DNA of 64,000 bases from an uncultured Stenotrophomonas sp. (GCF_913778665.1 NZ_CAJYVQ010000011.1:124001-188000); one strand, 5' to 3'. Numbered from the stretch's first letter, positions 1 to 8,078 are shown. Numbers and translations: made by a program. The notes: generated by a model from the letters alone, not told the origin.

Positions 1-26
1 TCGTCTTCGACGAGGAGGATGCGCAT
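1..26 (-). CDS. response regulator, N-terminal codons only
   Basis: Only the first eight codons are in the window. They read MRILLVED, the usual beginning of a response-regulator receiver domain (beta-1 followed by the acidic pair that binds Mg2+). The gene runs off the left edge. It starts 24 bp after the stop of the TPR gene on the same strand, so it is probably the last part of the operon that begins at 4371. The OmpR/PhoB-style 11-bp repeats at the head of that operon fit an autoregulatory loop with this regulator, but the output domain cannot be seen. Confidence 0.75.
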
Positions 27-50
27 GAAGGCAGTGTCCAGTCGCGGACT

Positions 51-713
51 TCACTTTGCAATATGGCCCATCACATCGTGCAGTTTGGCCTCGATCTCAT
101 GCCGGCGGCCGGCATCGGCCACATCCCGTCCTGGCCGGGCCGGTGCTGCCAGCGCCTTCTGCAGCGCTGCCTGGGCCGGGCCCCACTCCTTCTGATCGCG
201 CAGGAAATCGCCGTAGAAATAGTTGGCATCAATGCCGTTGGGATCGATATCCAGCCCCTTTTTCAGCATCTGCCGCGCCTGATCGTCATCGCCGAAGCCC
301 AGCGGCCAGCCCGGAACCTGGTAGTAGAGCGCGCCCAGACTGGTATACGCCGCGCCATCCAGGGCCCGGGGATCCAGTTTCAGCGCGGCCTCGAAATCGG
401 CGCGGGCCTGCTTGACCAGGCTGAGTGCGCCCATGCCACCTTTCTCGCCCGCAAGGCTGGACAGCACGATGCCCTCCCAGATCAGCGCACCGGCATCCCT
501 GGGGGCCGCTTGCCGGGCTTGTGCGGCCTGCTTGGACAGGGCCATGAACGCCGCCTCGCGCTGCGGCTTGGGCGTCTGGTAGTTGATCTGCGCCCAGCGG
601 TCACGGATCTGCGTCACCGGCACTGATGGTTCAGCTGCCACAGCGACCCCGACCAATACGGCTGCGGCAATAAGAATGAGATAGAACATGGTCTTACCCT
701 GCGTGCGCTTCAT
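51..713 (-). CDS. exported TPR-repeat protein
   Basis: About 220 residues. The N-terminus has a basic start followed by a hydrophobic segment (FYLILIAAAVLVGVAVA), a signal peptide or membrane anchor. The rest is alanine-rich and helical; residues about 100-190 contain TPR-like helices with the LKLDPRALDGAAYTSLGALY and LDIDPNGIDANYFYGDFL signatures. The ATG at 713 has AAGGA 8 nt upstream and overlaps the end of the SDR gene by 20 bp; a second ATG at 689 is possible. It is the last complete gene of the 4371-to-51 operon. A TPR protein at the envelope would suit scaffolding of the upstream enzymes or coupling to the two-component system, but this is inference. Confidence 0.8.
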   Translation of the reverse strand: MKRTQGKTMFYLILIAAAVLVGVAVAAEPSVPVTQIRDRWAQINYQTPKPQREAAFMALSKQAAQARQAAPRDAGALIWEGIVLSSLAGEKGGMGALSLVKQARADFEAALKLDPRALDGAAYTSLGALYYQVPGWPLGFGDDDQARQMLKKGLDIDPNGIDANYFYGDFLRDQKEWGPAQAALQKALAAPARPGRDVADAGRRHEIEAKLHDVMGHIAK

Positions 714-1554
714 GGGAGGTGTCCTTGCTGGGAGAGGATGCGGAAGAACTCGCTGCGGTGGTGCCACTGCTGGCATGGCGCCTGACGATGGGCAACTGCT
801 TGCGGAGGCTACGGTCCACCAGCTCTGGCAGCAGGCCGTTCAACCGGGCGAACAGCCGCTCTGGCCAGCCAAGCTGCAAGCGCGGATTGCCAGAGCGCAG
901 TGCTTGCAACAAGGCCGATGCGACCTTCTCGGCTGAATCGTGGGACACGCCCAGTTCCGCGTTCATGGCGTCCACGGCAGCGCTGTTGAAATCGGTGCGG
1001 GTGGCGCGTGGTGACAGGTACTGGAACTTGACTGTACTGGCGGCATACTCGCGGCCCAGTCCTTCGACCAGGCCGCGCAATCCGAACTTGCTGGCGCTGT
1101 ATGCGGCAAAACCCGGGAAGGCCAGGCTGCCGAACGTTGAGCCGAGAACGGCCACGCTGGCTTGCGGCTGCCGCTCCAACACGGGCAGCAGCGCATGGAT
1201 CAGCAGCATGGAGCCGACCAGGTTGGCCTGCATCAGCTGTTCCAATGCCTGCTCGGTCTGCGCGCCGAACAATCCGAAGGCAGCGGTGGCATGGCCGACG
1301 ACAAGCACCGAAGGCGGCCTGGGTAGCGCATCCACTTTCGCCAGCAACGCGCTACGGCCCGCCCCCGCGCCGATATCGGCAACCATCGGGATGACAGCCC
1401 CTTCCGGCAACGCGTCGGTCAGCGCCTGCAGCCGATCGTGGTCCCGCCCCACCGCCACGACCTGCGCGCCCTCGCCCACCAGGCCTCCGCAGAGCAACCT
1501 TCCGATGCCGCCGCTGGCTCCGGTCAGAACGACCGTACGTCCACGCAGGTCCAT
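694..1554 (-). CDS. short-chain dehydrogenase/reductase
   Basis: A classical SDR of 286 residues: cofactor motif TGASGGIG at residues 11-18, catalytic Ser139, Tyr152 and Lys156 (YSASK). It should carry out NAD(P)(H)-dependent oxidation or reduction of a carbonyl or alcohol in the cytoplasm. The usual NNAG element is replaced by VGHAT at about 86-90. The tail after residue 255 is Ser/Ala-rich and looks disordered. The start codon overlaps the stop of the upstream haem-oxygenase-like gene (TGATG), showing translational coupling. In context it would process the product of the ligase and putative oxidase; the substrate is unknown. Confidence 0.88.
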   Translation of the reverse strand: MDLRGRTVVLTGASGGIGRLLCGGLVGEGAQVVAVGRDHDRLQALTDALPEGAVIPMVADIGAGAGRSALLAKVDALPRPPSVLVVGHATAAFGLFGAQTEQALEQLMQANLVGSMLLIHALLPVLERQPQASVAVLGSTFGSLAFPGFAAYSASKFGLRGLVEGLGREYAASTVKFQYLSPRATRTDFNSAAVDAMNAELGVSHDSAEKVASALLQALRSGNPRLQLGWPERLFARLNGLLPELVDRSLRKQLPIVRRHASSGTTAASSSASSPSKDTSHEAHAG

Positions 1555-2228
1555 CAGGCCGCCTCCGCCATACGCGCGCCGCCACTGCGCAGGGTGCGGA
1601 AGATATCGCCGTACAGCACGTAGAAGCGGCGTGCCGCGTGGATAACGGCCTGCTGGTCGCCGGGATCATCCAGCCTGTCCATCAGCGATTTGAAGAAGCC
1701 GACATGCTCGATGTCCAGATCGCCATGCGAGAGCAGATAGCTGAAGGCGTTGCGCGGAAGATCCAGCGACGCCTGGAGCGTGTTGGCAGCCTGCGTCGCC
1801 AGCGCCACACTGGTGCCCTCCAGTACCAGTACCATGCCGAAGAAGCCCACCGGGTTGCCGCGCTGGATGGTGTCGTAGGCGTAGCTGACCATGAGTTCGG
1901 TGGCCAGTGCGGGTTCGGATGCCGCAGCCGCGGACCGATCACCACCGGCACCTGCAATATCGTCCAGTACCCATTCCTGGTGGCCCATCTCTTCTTCGAT
2001 GTACTCACCGATCGCGGTCCGCAGCCATTCCAGGCGCGTAGGCAGGCGCGAGCCGCAGGCCATCAGCAGCGGTACCGTGTGGCGTACGTGGTGGTACGCC
2101 TGCTGCAGGAAGGCCAGATAGTCGCCGCGGTCGATGCGACCCGCGAGTGCATCGCCGATGATGGGAATCTGCAGCAGCGACTGGCGCTCACTGGCGGTCT
2201 GGGCAAGAAGGTGATCGTGGAAGCTCAT
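1554..2228 (-). CDS. haem-oxygenase-like (HDO/TenA-fold) putative diiron oxidase
   Basis: 224 residues, all-helical, of the TenA/PqqC/CADD-like fold. Candidate metal ligands match the haem-oxygenase-like diiron oxidase pattern: a Glu-rich helix ending in His83 (EEEMGH), Glu137 in VLEG, and His168, Asp172 and His175 in the HGDLDIEH segment. The His-x6-His pair is typical of CADD-like diiron sites. Family members oxidise small acids, amino acids or fatty acids with O2. The gene is joined to the ligase by an ATGA overlap and to the SDR by TGATG. Metal content and reaction are inferred; a TenA-like or non-catalytic role is possible. Confidence 0.75.
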   Translation of the reverse strand: MSFHDHLLAQTASERQSLLQIPIIGDALAGRIDRGDYLAFLQQAYHHVRHTVPLLMACGSRLPTRLEWLRTAIGEYIEEEMGHQEWVLDDIAGAGGDRSAAAASEPALATELMVSYAYDTIQRGNPVGFFGMVLVLEGTSVALATQAANTLQASLDLPRNAFSYLLSHGDLDIEHVGFFKSLMDRLDDPGDQQAVIHAARRFYVLYGDIFRTLRSGGARMAEAA

Positions 2229-3715
2229 GCGGGGTCTCCGGTGGTGCTGAACGCAGAGCGCCGGTAGGCGGCGTCGATCTCTGCCTGGTAATGGGCGAGG
2301 ATGGCCTCGCGACGAATGCGACCATTGGCGGTCAATAGACCGGCGTTCGCACTGAACGGCGCAACGGTGACGTAGCGCGCGATGCGCGCATAGTCGGGCA
2401 GGCCGGCGTTGATGGCGGACAATGCCGCGTCGAGCGCGGCGGAGCCCTGCTGCGCAAAGCGCGGAACCAGCAATGCCACGTTGTCGGCCTGCCCTTCTCC
2501 CCAGACCAGGGCCTGCGCGATGGCCGGGTGCGAAAGCAGTTCGCTCTCCACCCATTCGGGCGACACGTTGCGGCCAAACGCAGTGATGAATACGTTCTTG
2601 CGCCGCCCGGTCACTTGCACAAAGCCGTCGGCATCGATGTGTCCCAGATCACCGGTGTGGATCGGCCCCTCCGGCAGCGCCTCGCCGCCCAGATAACCCA
2701 GTGCACGCGCACCGGAAACCACGATTTCTCCGTCCACGATCTGCACCTGTACATGTGGCAGGGGCTGGCCAACGGTGCCATCGCGCTGGGCGGCCGGACG
2801 ATTCAGGCACACCACCGACCCGCACTCGGTCAGGCCGTAGCCTTCGAACACCGGCAGCCCAAGACGCCGCGCCCGCGAAAGAAGTCCGGGAGAAACACGA
2901 CCTCCACCAACGGCCAGGTATCGCAGTGATGCCGGCAGCTCAGCGCCCCGCTCTGCCGCCATGACCAGGGCCAGGAGCAGTTGTGGCACGAGAATGATGC
3001 TCTCGGGACGGTAACGATTGAGGCAACTCAGCAGCGTGGGAACATCCAGCCCTGCTGCGCCGGTGTAGCCAATCTCCTGCAGGGACGGCAGCGCGATCTC
3101 GGCGCCCGACAGCAACGCGGCATACAATCCCGCGACGTTCTCCAGAAGCGTCGACAGCGGCATCAGGCACAGATGCCGCCGTGGTGCAATGTCACCTGCT
3201 GCGTCCGCCAGCGAAGCGGCCGTGGCCATCAACATTCCGGCAGACAGGCATACGCCGCGCGGGCGCCCTGTGCTGCCCGAGGTGTAGGTCACGCAGGCCG
3301 TGCCAGCGGGCAGCACACTGCCAGCAGGAGCGTCCAGGCCGAATCCGTGCGCACTCAGCGCCGGCAACGCCATGGGCGCGTCCGTGATCCCGTACGGCGG
3401 CGGCGCGCCCTCCGCAAGCACCAGCAGCTGGGCGCCGCTGGTCTGCAGCGCGTGCTGCACCTGCTCATCGGAGAAGAAGGTGGGCAACGGTACGTGCACC
3501 ACTTCGGCAATGCGAAGAGCCACGTCCAGCACCATCCAATCGGGGCCGTTGTCCAGTCGGCTGGCCACGCAGGTCACGCCTGCCTGCTGCAGCCATTTCG
3601 CCAGGTCCAGTACGCGCGACCGCAGCTCGGACGCACTCAGCGTCTCCTGTGCGGTCAGTACTGGCTGCCTATGCTGCTGCAGCAGGCGCAGGACGTTCTG
3701 TGCATCAGTACTCAT
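2225..3715 (-). CDS. AMP-binding acyl-CoA synthetase/ligase
   Basis: 496 residues of the ANL adenylating superfamily. Visible core motifs are the phosphate-binding loop TSGSTGRPRG (145-154), YGLTECGS (293-300), TGDLG (354-358) and GRRKN (370-374). The C-terminus (LLTANGRIRR, about 460-469) resembles the long-chain acyl-CoA synthetase group, but the usual core-A10 catalytic lysine appears as arginine, so thioesterification and adenylation efficiency are open. It should activate a carboxylic or fatty acid as acyl-AMP. Four-base ATGA overlaps on both sides place it between the hemolysin-like and putative diiron genes. Confidence 0.88.
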   Translation of the reverse strand: MSTDAQNVLRLLQQHRQPVLTAQETLSASELRSRVLDLAKWLQQAGVTCVASRLDNGPDWMVLDVALRIAEVVHVPLPTFFSDEQVQHALQTSGAQLLVLAEGAPPPYGITDAPMALPALSAHGFGLDAPAGSVLPAGTACVTYTSGSTGRPRGVCLSAGMLMATAASLADAAGDIAPRRHLCLMPLSTLLENVAGLYAALLSGAEIALPSLQEIGYTGAAGLDVPTLLSCLNRYRPESIILVPQLLLALVMAAERGAELPASLRYLAVGGGRVSPGLLSRARRLGLPVFEGYGLTECGSVVCLNRPAAQRDGTVGQPLPHVQVQIVDGEIVVSGARALGYLGGEALPEGPIHTGDLGHIDADGFVQVTGRRKNVFITAFGRNVSPEWVESELLSHPAIAQALVWGEGQADNVALLVPRFAQQGSAALDAALSAINAGLPDYARIARYVTVAPFSANAGLLTANGRIRREAILAHYQAEIDAAYRRSAFSTTGDPA

Positions 3716-4371
3716 CCGGCCGCCTCCGCGGAACTGGCCACATCCATTGGATCCATCGGACAGGCCTTTCCGCGAAGAAAGGCGATGCCTTCGCGGATAT
3801 CGCCGCACATCACCCGTGGTTGCGACTCGTAGTAGCGGCCCCAGTCGCCCGCACTGTCGCCCATGCGCTCGGCACGCGCGGGCATCAGTTCGATCGGTGC
3901 CAGATGCAGACGGGCGAACGCGTTGCGCAGCTGTTGGGTCGCCACGAACATCACCCAATCCACCTCGGCGGCGTGCAGGACCCAGGCCAGCTGCACGATC
4001 AGCTCGCGTGCGATGCCCGCCGTCGACGCGGCAAAGTGGCCCACCTCCGCAATCCGCGCTCGCCGAGGCGCACTGGAAAGGTGCTGCGCCAGCGCGTCCT
4101 GCACGGGTGCATCCAGATAGTGCTCCACAAACAATGGCCCACTGCCTGCGTGCCGAAGCCCGACCGCCGCCACCAACGCCCCTTGCGTGTCGCGGTAGGC
4201 CAACAGCTGTGGCATGAAGTCGCGGACCTCAGCGCCGAAGCGCTGACGATAGGTCTCGGCGATGAAACACTGCACCTGTTCACGAAGTGGGTGATCAAGC
4301 CCGACGAGGTTGGCTTCCGCGAATCTGCCCGGATGCGGGGCCATTGGAATCGGCTGTGGGATCGTGTCCAT
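3712..4371 (-). CDS. thermostable-hemolysin family (GNAT-fold-like) protein
   Basis: 219 residues resembling the T_hemolysin family named after Vibrio delta-VPH. Conserved-looking segments include HPLREQVQCFIAETYRQRFG, the MPQLLAYRD strand and RIAEVGHFAASTAG. The family is thought to have an acyl-CoA N-acyltransferase-like fold. It lacks a signal peptide, so a cytoplasmic acyltransferase is more plausible here than a secreted toxin. It is the first gene of the operon and overlaps the ligase by four bases, which suggests it uses or hands over the activated acyl group. The start lies only 25 bp after the last operator half-site; Met10 is an alternative start. Confidence 0.8.
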   Translation of the reverse strand: MDTIPQPIPMAPHPGRFAEANLVGLDHPLREQVQCFIAETYRQRFGAEVRDFMPQLLAYRDTQGALVAAVGLRHAGSGPLFVEHYLDAPVQDALAQHLSSAPRRARIAEVGHFAASTAGIARELIVQLAWVLHAAEVDWVMFVATQQLRNAFARLHLAPIELMPARAERMGDSAGDWGRYYESQPRVMCGDIREGIAFLRGKACPMDPMDVASSAEAAG

Positions 4372-4395
4372 GGGGCACGATCCTGCCGCGCGCCG

Positions 4396-4434
4396 ATTAA
4401 GGCGAAATTAGGCCTTTGTTAGCCGATTGTTAGG
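4396..4434 (-). promoter_or_regulatory. four-copy 11-bp direct repeat, response-regulator-type operator
   Basis: On the minus strand TAA occurs at exact 11-bp intervals four times (TTA on the plus strand at 4397, 4408, 4419 and 4430). The half-sites read CTAAC, CTAAC, CTAAT and TTAAT. One-helical-turn direct repeats are the hallmark of OmpR/PhoB-family regulators such as PmrA or QseB. The array ends 25 bp before the hemolysin-like start, and the operon ends in a response-regulator gene. Confidence 0.6.
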
Positions 4435-4485
4435 CATTTGATCGGATTTCGTTTCCAGGCTCGGCTGCAACAACGGTCGCTTGAT

Positions 4486-5154
4486 CTAGAGAATCAAGGC
4501 GAGCGTCAGTGCGACGACCAGTGCCAGCGTCACCAGGAAGGAGCCGAGTACAAAGCCAAATGCCTGGAGGCATCCTGTGCCGTTCAGTGCTGCGAAGGTG
4601 CGCGTGCGCGCCCACAAATACCATGCAACTGCCAGCGCTCCGATCCCCACATCCCAGCCATGCGCGAAGTCTCCACCTGCAGAGCCGACTGCCTGCGAAA
4701 CTGCAAGCAGAATCACAAACGGGCACGCAATGAACGCCTGGATGGAAAAGGGCTCCCGTAGCGTGTCGCGGTTGATGGGCAGGCGCTGTCGCCACAGCGT
4801 GCTTAGCGCCGCCCCCAGGGCGAAGATGCAGAAGGCAGCCGAACGGGTGAGCAGCAGCCCCTGCTCGCTCTCAAACAGCAGCTTGCCCACGGGTCCTGAT
4901 ACCGCAAGGGGCGCGGTGCGCGTAGACATTTCCAATGCGTGCGCGAGCACCACTGACAGAATCAACATCAGCACAGGGCTGATGGCATCGGCGAATCGAT
5001 GTTCCGGATCTTTGGAGAACTCTCGGCGGGTGTAGTGCGCTACCTCGCCCGGCTGCACCAGCACCCGCCACAGGGTCCGCGGGTAGAACACCAGCCACCC
5101 CACGAGTTCATAGAGGAACTCCTCAAGCGATCGCAGCAGTCTGATGAGATCCAT
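4486..5154 (-). CDS. unrecognised polytopic membrane protein
   Basis: About 222 residues starting MDLIRLLRSLEEF. The N-terminal 60 residues are amphipathic and contain RTLWRVLVQPGEVAHY; then follow about four to five hydrophobic segments (LMLILSVVLAHAL, AAFCIFALGAAL, IACPFVILLAVS, IGALAVAWYLW, and a C-terminal stretch ending LTLALIL). The layout recalls Yip1-type integral membrane proteins, but I do not recognise the family with confidence. A decayed relative lies at 26108-26380 (shared SVVLAHAL and QRLP-NHDTLR segments). It is a single gene on the minus strand with no obvious strong ribosome-binding site. Confidence 0.7.
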   Translation of the reverse strand: MDLIRLLRSLEEFLYELVGWLVFYPRTLWRVLVQPGEVAHYTRREFSKDPEHRFADAISPVLMLILSVVLAHALEMSTRTAPLAVSGPVGKLLFESEQGLLLTRSAAFCIFALGAALSTLWRQRLPINRDTLREPFSIQAFIACPFVILLAVSQAVGSAGGDFAHGWDVGIGALAVAWYLWARTRTFAALNGTGCLQAFGFVLGSFLVTLALVVALTLALIL

Positions 5155-5391
5155 AAGAGACCCGGGTCCAATGGTTGAAGGTGAGCTTACTCTCCCTGCC
5201 GCCCGGGCCGGAACGAAATGCAGCTGTCGGCCAAACCATTGCGGCAAGTCTTGCTGAGTCGAGTCCCCGCCAGGACATTCGCGCCGGCGCCAACGGGTCA
5301 AGTCAGTCTGAGGATTCTTAGCAACTTATGCTTTACGCTGGCTGCACTTGGCTCCTCCTGGGCGCGAATCCATCGAGCGCGTCGTGACGCT

Positions 5392-5658
5392 TCAGGCCAA
5401 GTCGGCGCATGTGCGGACGAGTCCCGCATGTTCCGGCCATGCGGACTTGCCGATGTAGAAGGTGGCGTCGAACTGACTTGCCCGGCCTGCTGGGTGATTG
5501 GGATCTTGTCGACTGACCGAGCATGTCCACCCTGCCGCCTTCGGGTAGATGTTGTGCTCAACCAGCCCGTGCACACGCTGGTAAAGCCAGTGGAAGGTCA
5601 GTTCCTGCGAATCTGCCTTTGCCGGCGAATCGAGTCCGCCCTCCGCCTGCATGCCCAT
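5392..5658 (-). CDS. small hypothetical protein, possibly a remnant
   Basis: An 88-residue frame with codon use like genuine genes here (mostly G/C third positions in segments such as QELTFHWLYQRVHGLVEH and FDATFYIGK). No family is recognised. It sits alone in the 560-bp gap between the membrane protein and the outer-membrane barrel gene. No convincing ribosome-binding site is seen. It may be a short orphan gene or a gene fragment. The rest of the gap (5155-5391) holds nothing I can identify. Confidence 0.3.
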   Translation of the reverse strand: MGMQAEGGLDSPAKADSQELTFHWLYQRVHGLVEHNIYPKAAGWTCSVSRQDPNHPAGRASQFDATFYIGKSAWPEHAGLVRTCADLA

Positions 5659-5672
5659 TGCCCCCTGCCCCC

Positions 5673-5702
5673 GGCTACGATGCCGGCCGTAGCATCGTAG
5701 CC
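5673..5702. terminator. 11-bp perfect hairpin after the barrel gene
   Basis: GGCTACGATGC at 5673-5683 pairs exactly with GCATCGTAGCC at 5692-5702 around an 8-nt loop, 15 bp past the stop of the 5718-6815 gene. There is no clear T-tract. It may act as a terminator or mRNA-stabilising stem, or be a REP/SMAG-type element of the kind known in Stenotrophomonas. Confidence 0.5.
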
Positions 5703-5717
5703 GACGCGCGGCGCCTT

Positions 5718-6815
5718 TCAGAAATAGAACCCGATATTGAGGTTCAGCCGCGAATGCCAGCGCGACGGGCCGCCGTTGCTGATGCCGATGCCATCGCCGC
5801 CGGCAAACCACATGTTGCGGCCGGCAATCCAATCGACATAGGTGAGCATCATGCCCTTCTGCAGGCTGCAACCGGTCACGTTCTGCCAGGAATCGCGCAG
5901 CCCGCTGCTGTGCTCCACCGGGCGCGTCATGCTGAGGTTGTTGTAGCAGGTCAGGTCGTCCAGCCACCCGCTCGGGCCAAAGGAATAGGCAACGTTGGCG
6001 CTGGGCACGTCGGCCTCGGTCGAGATTTCAAACGGGGCTTGGAACGCCGACAGTGCAATGCGTTCGCCGGGCACGGTGTAGCGGTAGCGCGCCCATTGCA
6101 GCTGGGTGGTCCAGCCATCGCGCCGCCACTGCGCGTGCACTGCGGCCGCCTGATGGTCATGATGGCGGCGGCTGCGGGTGTTCTGCACCTTCCCCGCGAA
6201 GGCCGATGCGCCGATCAGCAGCTCGCCGCCTGCCCAGTCGCGCGATTGCTCGACGCGCACATTGAACCGCTGCCGTTCGCGATACGGCAACGCATCGGTC
6301 TGTGCCACATCGAAGGAATAGCGGTCGTAGCGCGCCCCGGTTCCGTATTCGTCACCGGAGAACCAGCCGAGGTGCCAGGTCGTATTGCCGGCGTGGTGGA
6401 TCACCACCACGCCAGGATCGTAGTCGTCTTCGATGCCCAGGTAGTACCCGGATCCGAACCAGAAACTCTGCGAGACCGTGGGCAGCAGCCCAAAAGGTAC
6501 CTGTTGGATGCCGGCCTTCAGCTGCGTTGCGTCGGTGAACTGCCACCCCGCGTAGGCGTGATGCACGGCGTCGAAACCGTCGTACCAGCGGTACTGCGCG
6601 GAGAAGGAGAACGGCCCGCTGCCGGCATCAATGTCGGCGCGAAGCAGCTCCAGCTGCAGGCGGCTGGTGGGCCCGTAATCGAGCCAGCCATAGTTGAATC
6701 GTACGGCGCCACCGAGATCGAAATGGGGCGCGGTACTGCGGTCTTCGCCGGCCGCGCTCGCATCAAGCGAGGGTGCGGCCAGTGCTGCTGCGATGATGAT
6801 GGGGACTGCCCTCAC
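5718..6815 (-). CDS. outer-membrane beta-barrel (porin-like) protein
   Basis: 365 residues. It starts at a GTG (6815) with AAGGAGG 12 nt upstream and a clear signal peptide (VRAVPIIIAAALAAPSLDASA). The mature part alternates aromatic and polar residues (FSFSAQYRWYDGF, TTQLQWARYRYTV) and ends in NLNIGFYF, with the terminal Phe recognised by the BAM complex. It is probably a porin of unknown substrate. Perfect inverted repeats lie directly upstream (6839-6907), suggesting regulated expression. No partner gene is adjacent. Confidence 0.8.
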   Translation of the reverse strand: MRAVPIIIAAALAAPSLDASAAGEDRSTAPHFDLGGAVRFNYGWLDYGPTSRLQLELLRADIDAGSGPFSFSAQYRWYDGFDAVHHAYAGWQFTDATQLKAGIQQVPFGLLPTVSQSFWFGSGYYLGIEDDYDPGVVVIHHAGNTTWHLGWFSGDEYGTGARYDRYSFDVAQTDALPYRERQRFNVRVEQSRDWAGGELLIGASAFAGKVQNTRSRRHHDHQAAAVHAQWRRDGWTTQLQWARYRYTVPGERIALSAFQAPFEISTEADVPSANVAYSFGPSGWLDDLTCYNNLSMTRPVEHSSGLRDSWQNVTGCSLQKGMMLTYVDWIAGRNMWFAGGDGIGISNGGPSRWHSRLNLNIGFYF

Positions 6816-6838
6816 GGTCGCGTCCTGCCTCCTTTTGT

Positions 6839-6907
6839 ACGAGTGAAAGCACTCGTTTCCAGCCTTCGCGCTTTCGCGCGCGTCATGCCTCACAGAGAGG
6901 CATGACG
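6839..6907. promoter_or_regulatory. three consecutive inverted repeats upstream of the barrel gene
   Basis: ACGAGTG pairs with CACTCGT around AAAG (6839-6856); CGCG-CTTT-CGCG lies at about 6867-6878; CGTCATGCCTC pairs with GAGGCATGACG around ACAGA (6881-6907), an 11-bp perfect arm. All lie 24-92 bp upstream of the GTG. They could be operators or leader RNA stems; no regulator gene is adjacent. Confidence 0.5.
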
Positions 6908-6964
6908 TACTGCGGCGTGCAGGTTACGCAATGGAGGGTGAAGCAAACGTCGGGGCAGCCGTGC

Positions 6965-7441
6965 TCACATGCCCAGCTCAGACAGCCCCGGATGATCATC
7001 CGGGCGACGCCCGAGCGGCCAATGGAACTTGCGTTCGCTTTCGTTGATCGGCACGTCATTGATGCTCGAGAACCGATGTTCCATCAAGCCATCGGCTCCG
7101 AATTCCCAGTTTTCGTTTCCATAGGAACGGAACCAGTTGCCGGAGTCGTCGCGCCACTCATAGGCGTAGCGCACGGCAATCCTGTTGCCGGTGAAGGCCC
7201 ACAGTTCCTTGATCAAGCGGTACTCCAGTTCCTTCTTCCATTTGCGGGCCAGGAACTGCCGCGCTTCCTCGCGGCCGCGGGTGAACTCGGCACGGTTGCG
7301 CCAGCGGGTGTCGAGCGAATACGCAAGCGCGACCTTGTCGGCATCGCGGGAGTTCCAGCCATCCTCGGCTAGGCGCACCTTCTCGATGGCCGATTCAAGG
7401 GTAAAAGGGGGAAGTGGCGGACGGGGAGCTTCAGTGGACAC
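6965..7441 (-). CDS. DUF1348 / SnoaL-like NTF2-fold protein
   Basis: 158 residues beginning at GTG 7441, chosen because GGAGG lies 7 nt upstream. The N-terminal [20 protein letters not shown] and later [14 protein letters not shown] and [19 protein letters not shown] match the DUF1348 nuclear-transport-factor-2-like family, cone-shaped small proteins of unknown, possibly catalytic, function. It follows the tetR gene on the same strand with a 62-bp gap, so the two may be co-transcribed and controlled by the palindrome at 8079-8104. Confidence 0.85.
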   Translation of the reverse strand: MSTEAPRPPLPPFTLESAIEKVRLAEDGWNSRDADKVALAYSLDTRWRNRAEFTRGREEARQFLARKWKKELEYRLIKELWAFTGNRIAVRYAYEWRDDSGNWFRSYGNENWEFGADGLMEHRFSSINDVPINESERKFHWPLGRRPDDHPGLSELGM

Positions 7442-7503
7442 GGTGGGGCCTCCAGCCAAGTGGATGTACGGGGTACTTCGACGGTTTTGAGGAGACTCAG
7501 GCG

Positions 7504-8073
7504 TCAGCGCCTGGCCTGCTCCAGCAACACTTGTGCAACATCCCTGGCAGTGTCTGCGGCGTTGAAGTCGCCCATCACGCGCGAGACAGTGATGGCGCCT
7601 TCCATCAGGACCAGCAACTGCCGCGCCAGCGCGGCCGGCTGCTCGATATCCAGTTGCGCGGTGAGTTCAAGCGTGTAGTCCAGCAGCTTCTGCTTGTGAT
7701 GCTTTGCGATGTGGCGAATTGGATCATCGGGGTCGCCGACCTCGCCTGCGGTATTGATGAAGGCGCAGCCGCAATAGTCCTCGGACTGGAACCAGCCTTT
7801 GAGCACGGTGAACATGGCGAGGATGCGTGCCTCCGGGCTGTCGACCTTTTCGCACTCCTGCTGGAACCATGCCAGCCAGCGCACGTCACGCGCGTTCAAT
7901 GCCGCAACGGCCACCTGCTCCTTGTTCTCAAAGTGGCGGTAGATGCTCTTCCGCGCCACGCCGGAGGTCTTTACCAGCAGGTCCATGCCGGTGGCGTGGA
8001 TCCCGTTCTGGTAGATCAGCGCTTCGGCCGTGGCCAGGATCTTCTGTTGGGTATCGGTGGTGGCCTTGCTCAT
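7504..8073 (-). CDS. TetR-family transcriptional repressor
   Basis: 189 residues starting [13 protein letters not shown]. Residues 10-55 form the TetR helix-turn-helix ([20 protein letters not shown], then [13 protein letters not shown]). The C-terminal ligand domain is divergent and contains an [11 protein letters not shown] segment with two close cysteines. The ATG lies 6 bp from a perfect 26-bp palindrome in the divergent promoter shared with the hydrolase gene at 8242. It should repress itself, the DUF1348 gene and the hydrolase, releasing on an unknown small-molecule or thiol signal. Confidence 0.9.
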   Translation of the reverse strand: MSKATTDTQQKILATAEALIYQNGIHATGMDLLVKTSGVARKSIYRHFENKEQVAVAALNARDVRWLAWFQQECEKVDSPEARILAMFTVLKGWFQSEDYCGCAFINTAGEVGDPDDPIRHIAKHHKQKLLDYTLELTAQLDIEQPAALARQLLVLMEGAITVSRVMGDFNAADTARDVAQVLLEQARR

Positions 8074-8078
8074 GGCTG

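Noticed and set aside
3712-4371. Calling the first operon gene a secreted haemolytic toxin
   Set aside because: No signal peptide and it is embedded among cytoplasmic enzymes; the family name is historical.
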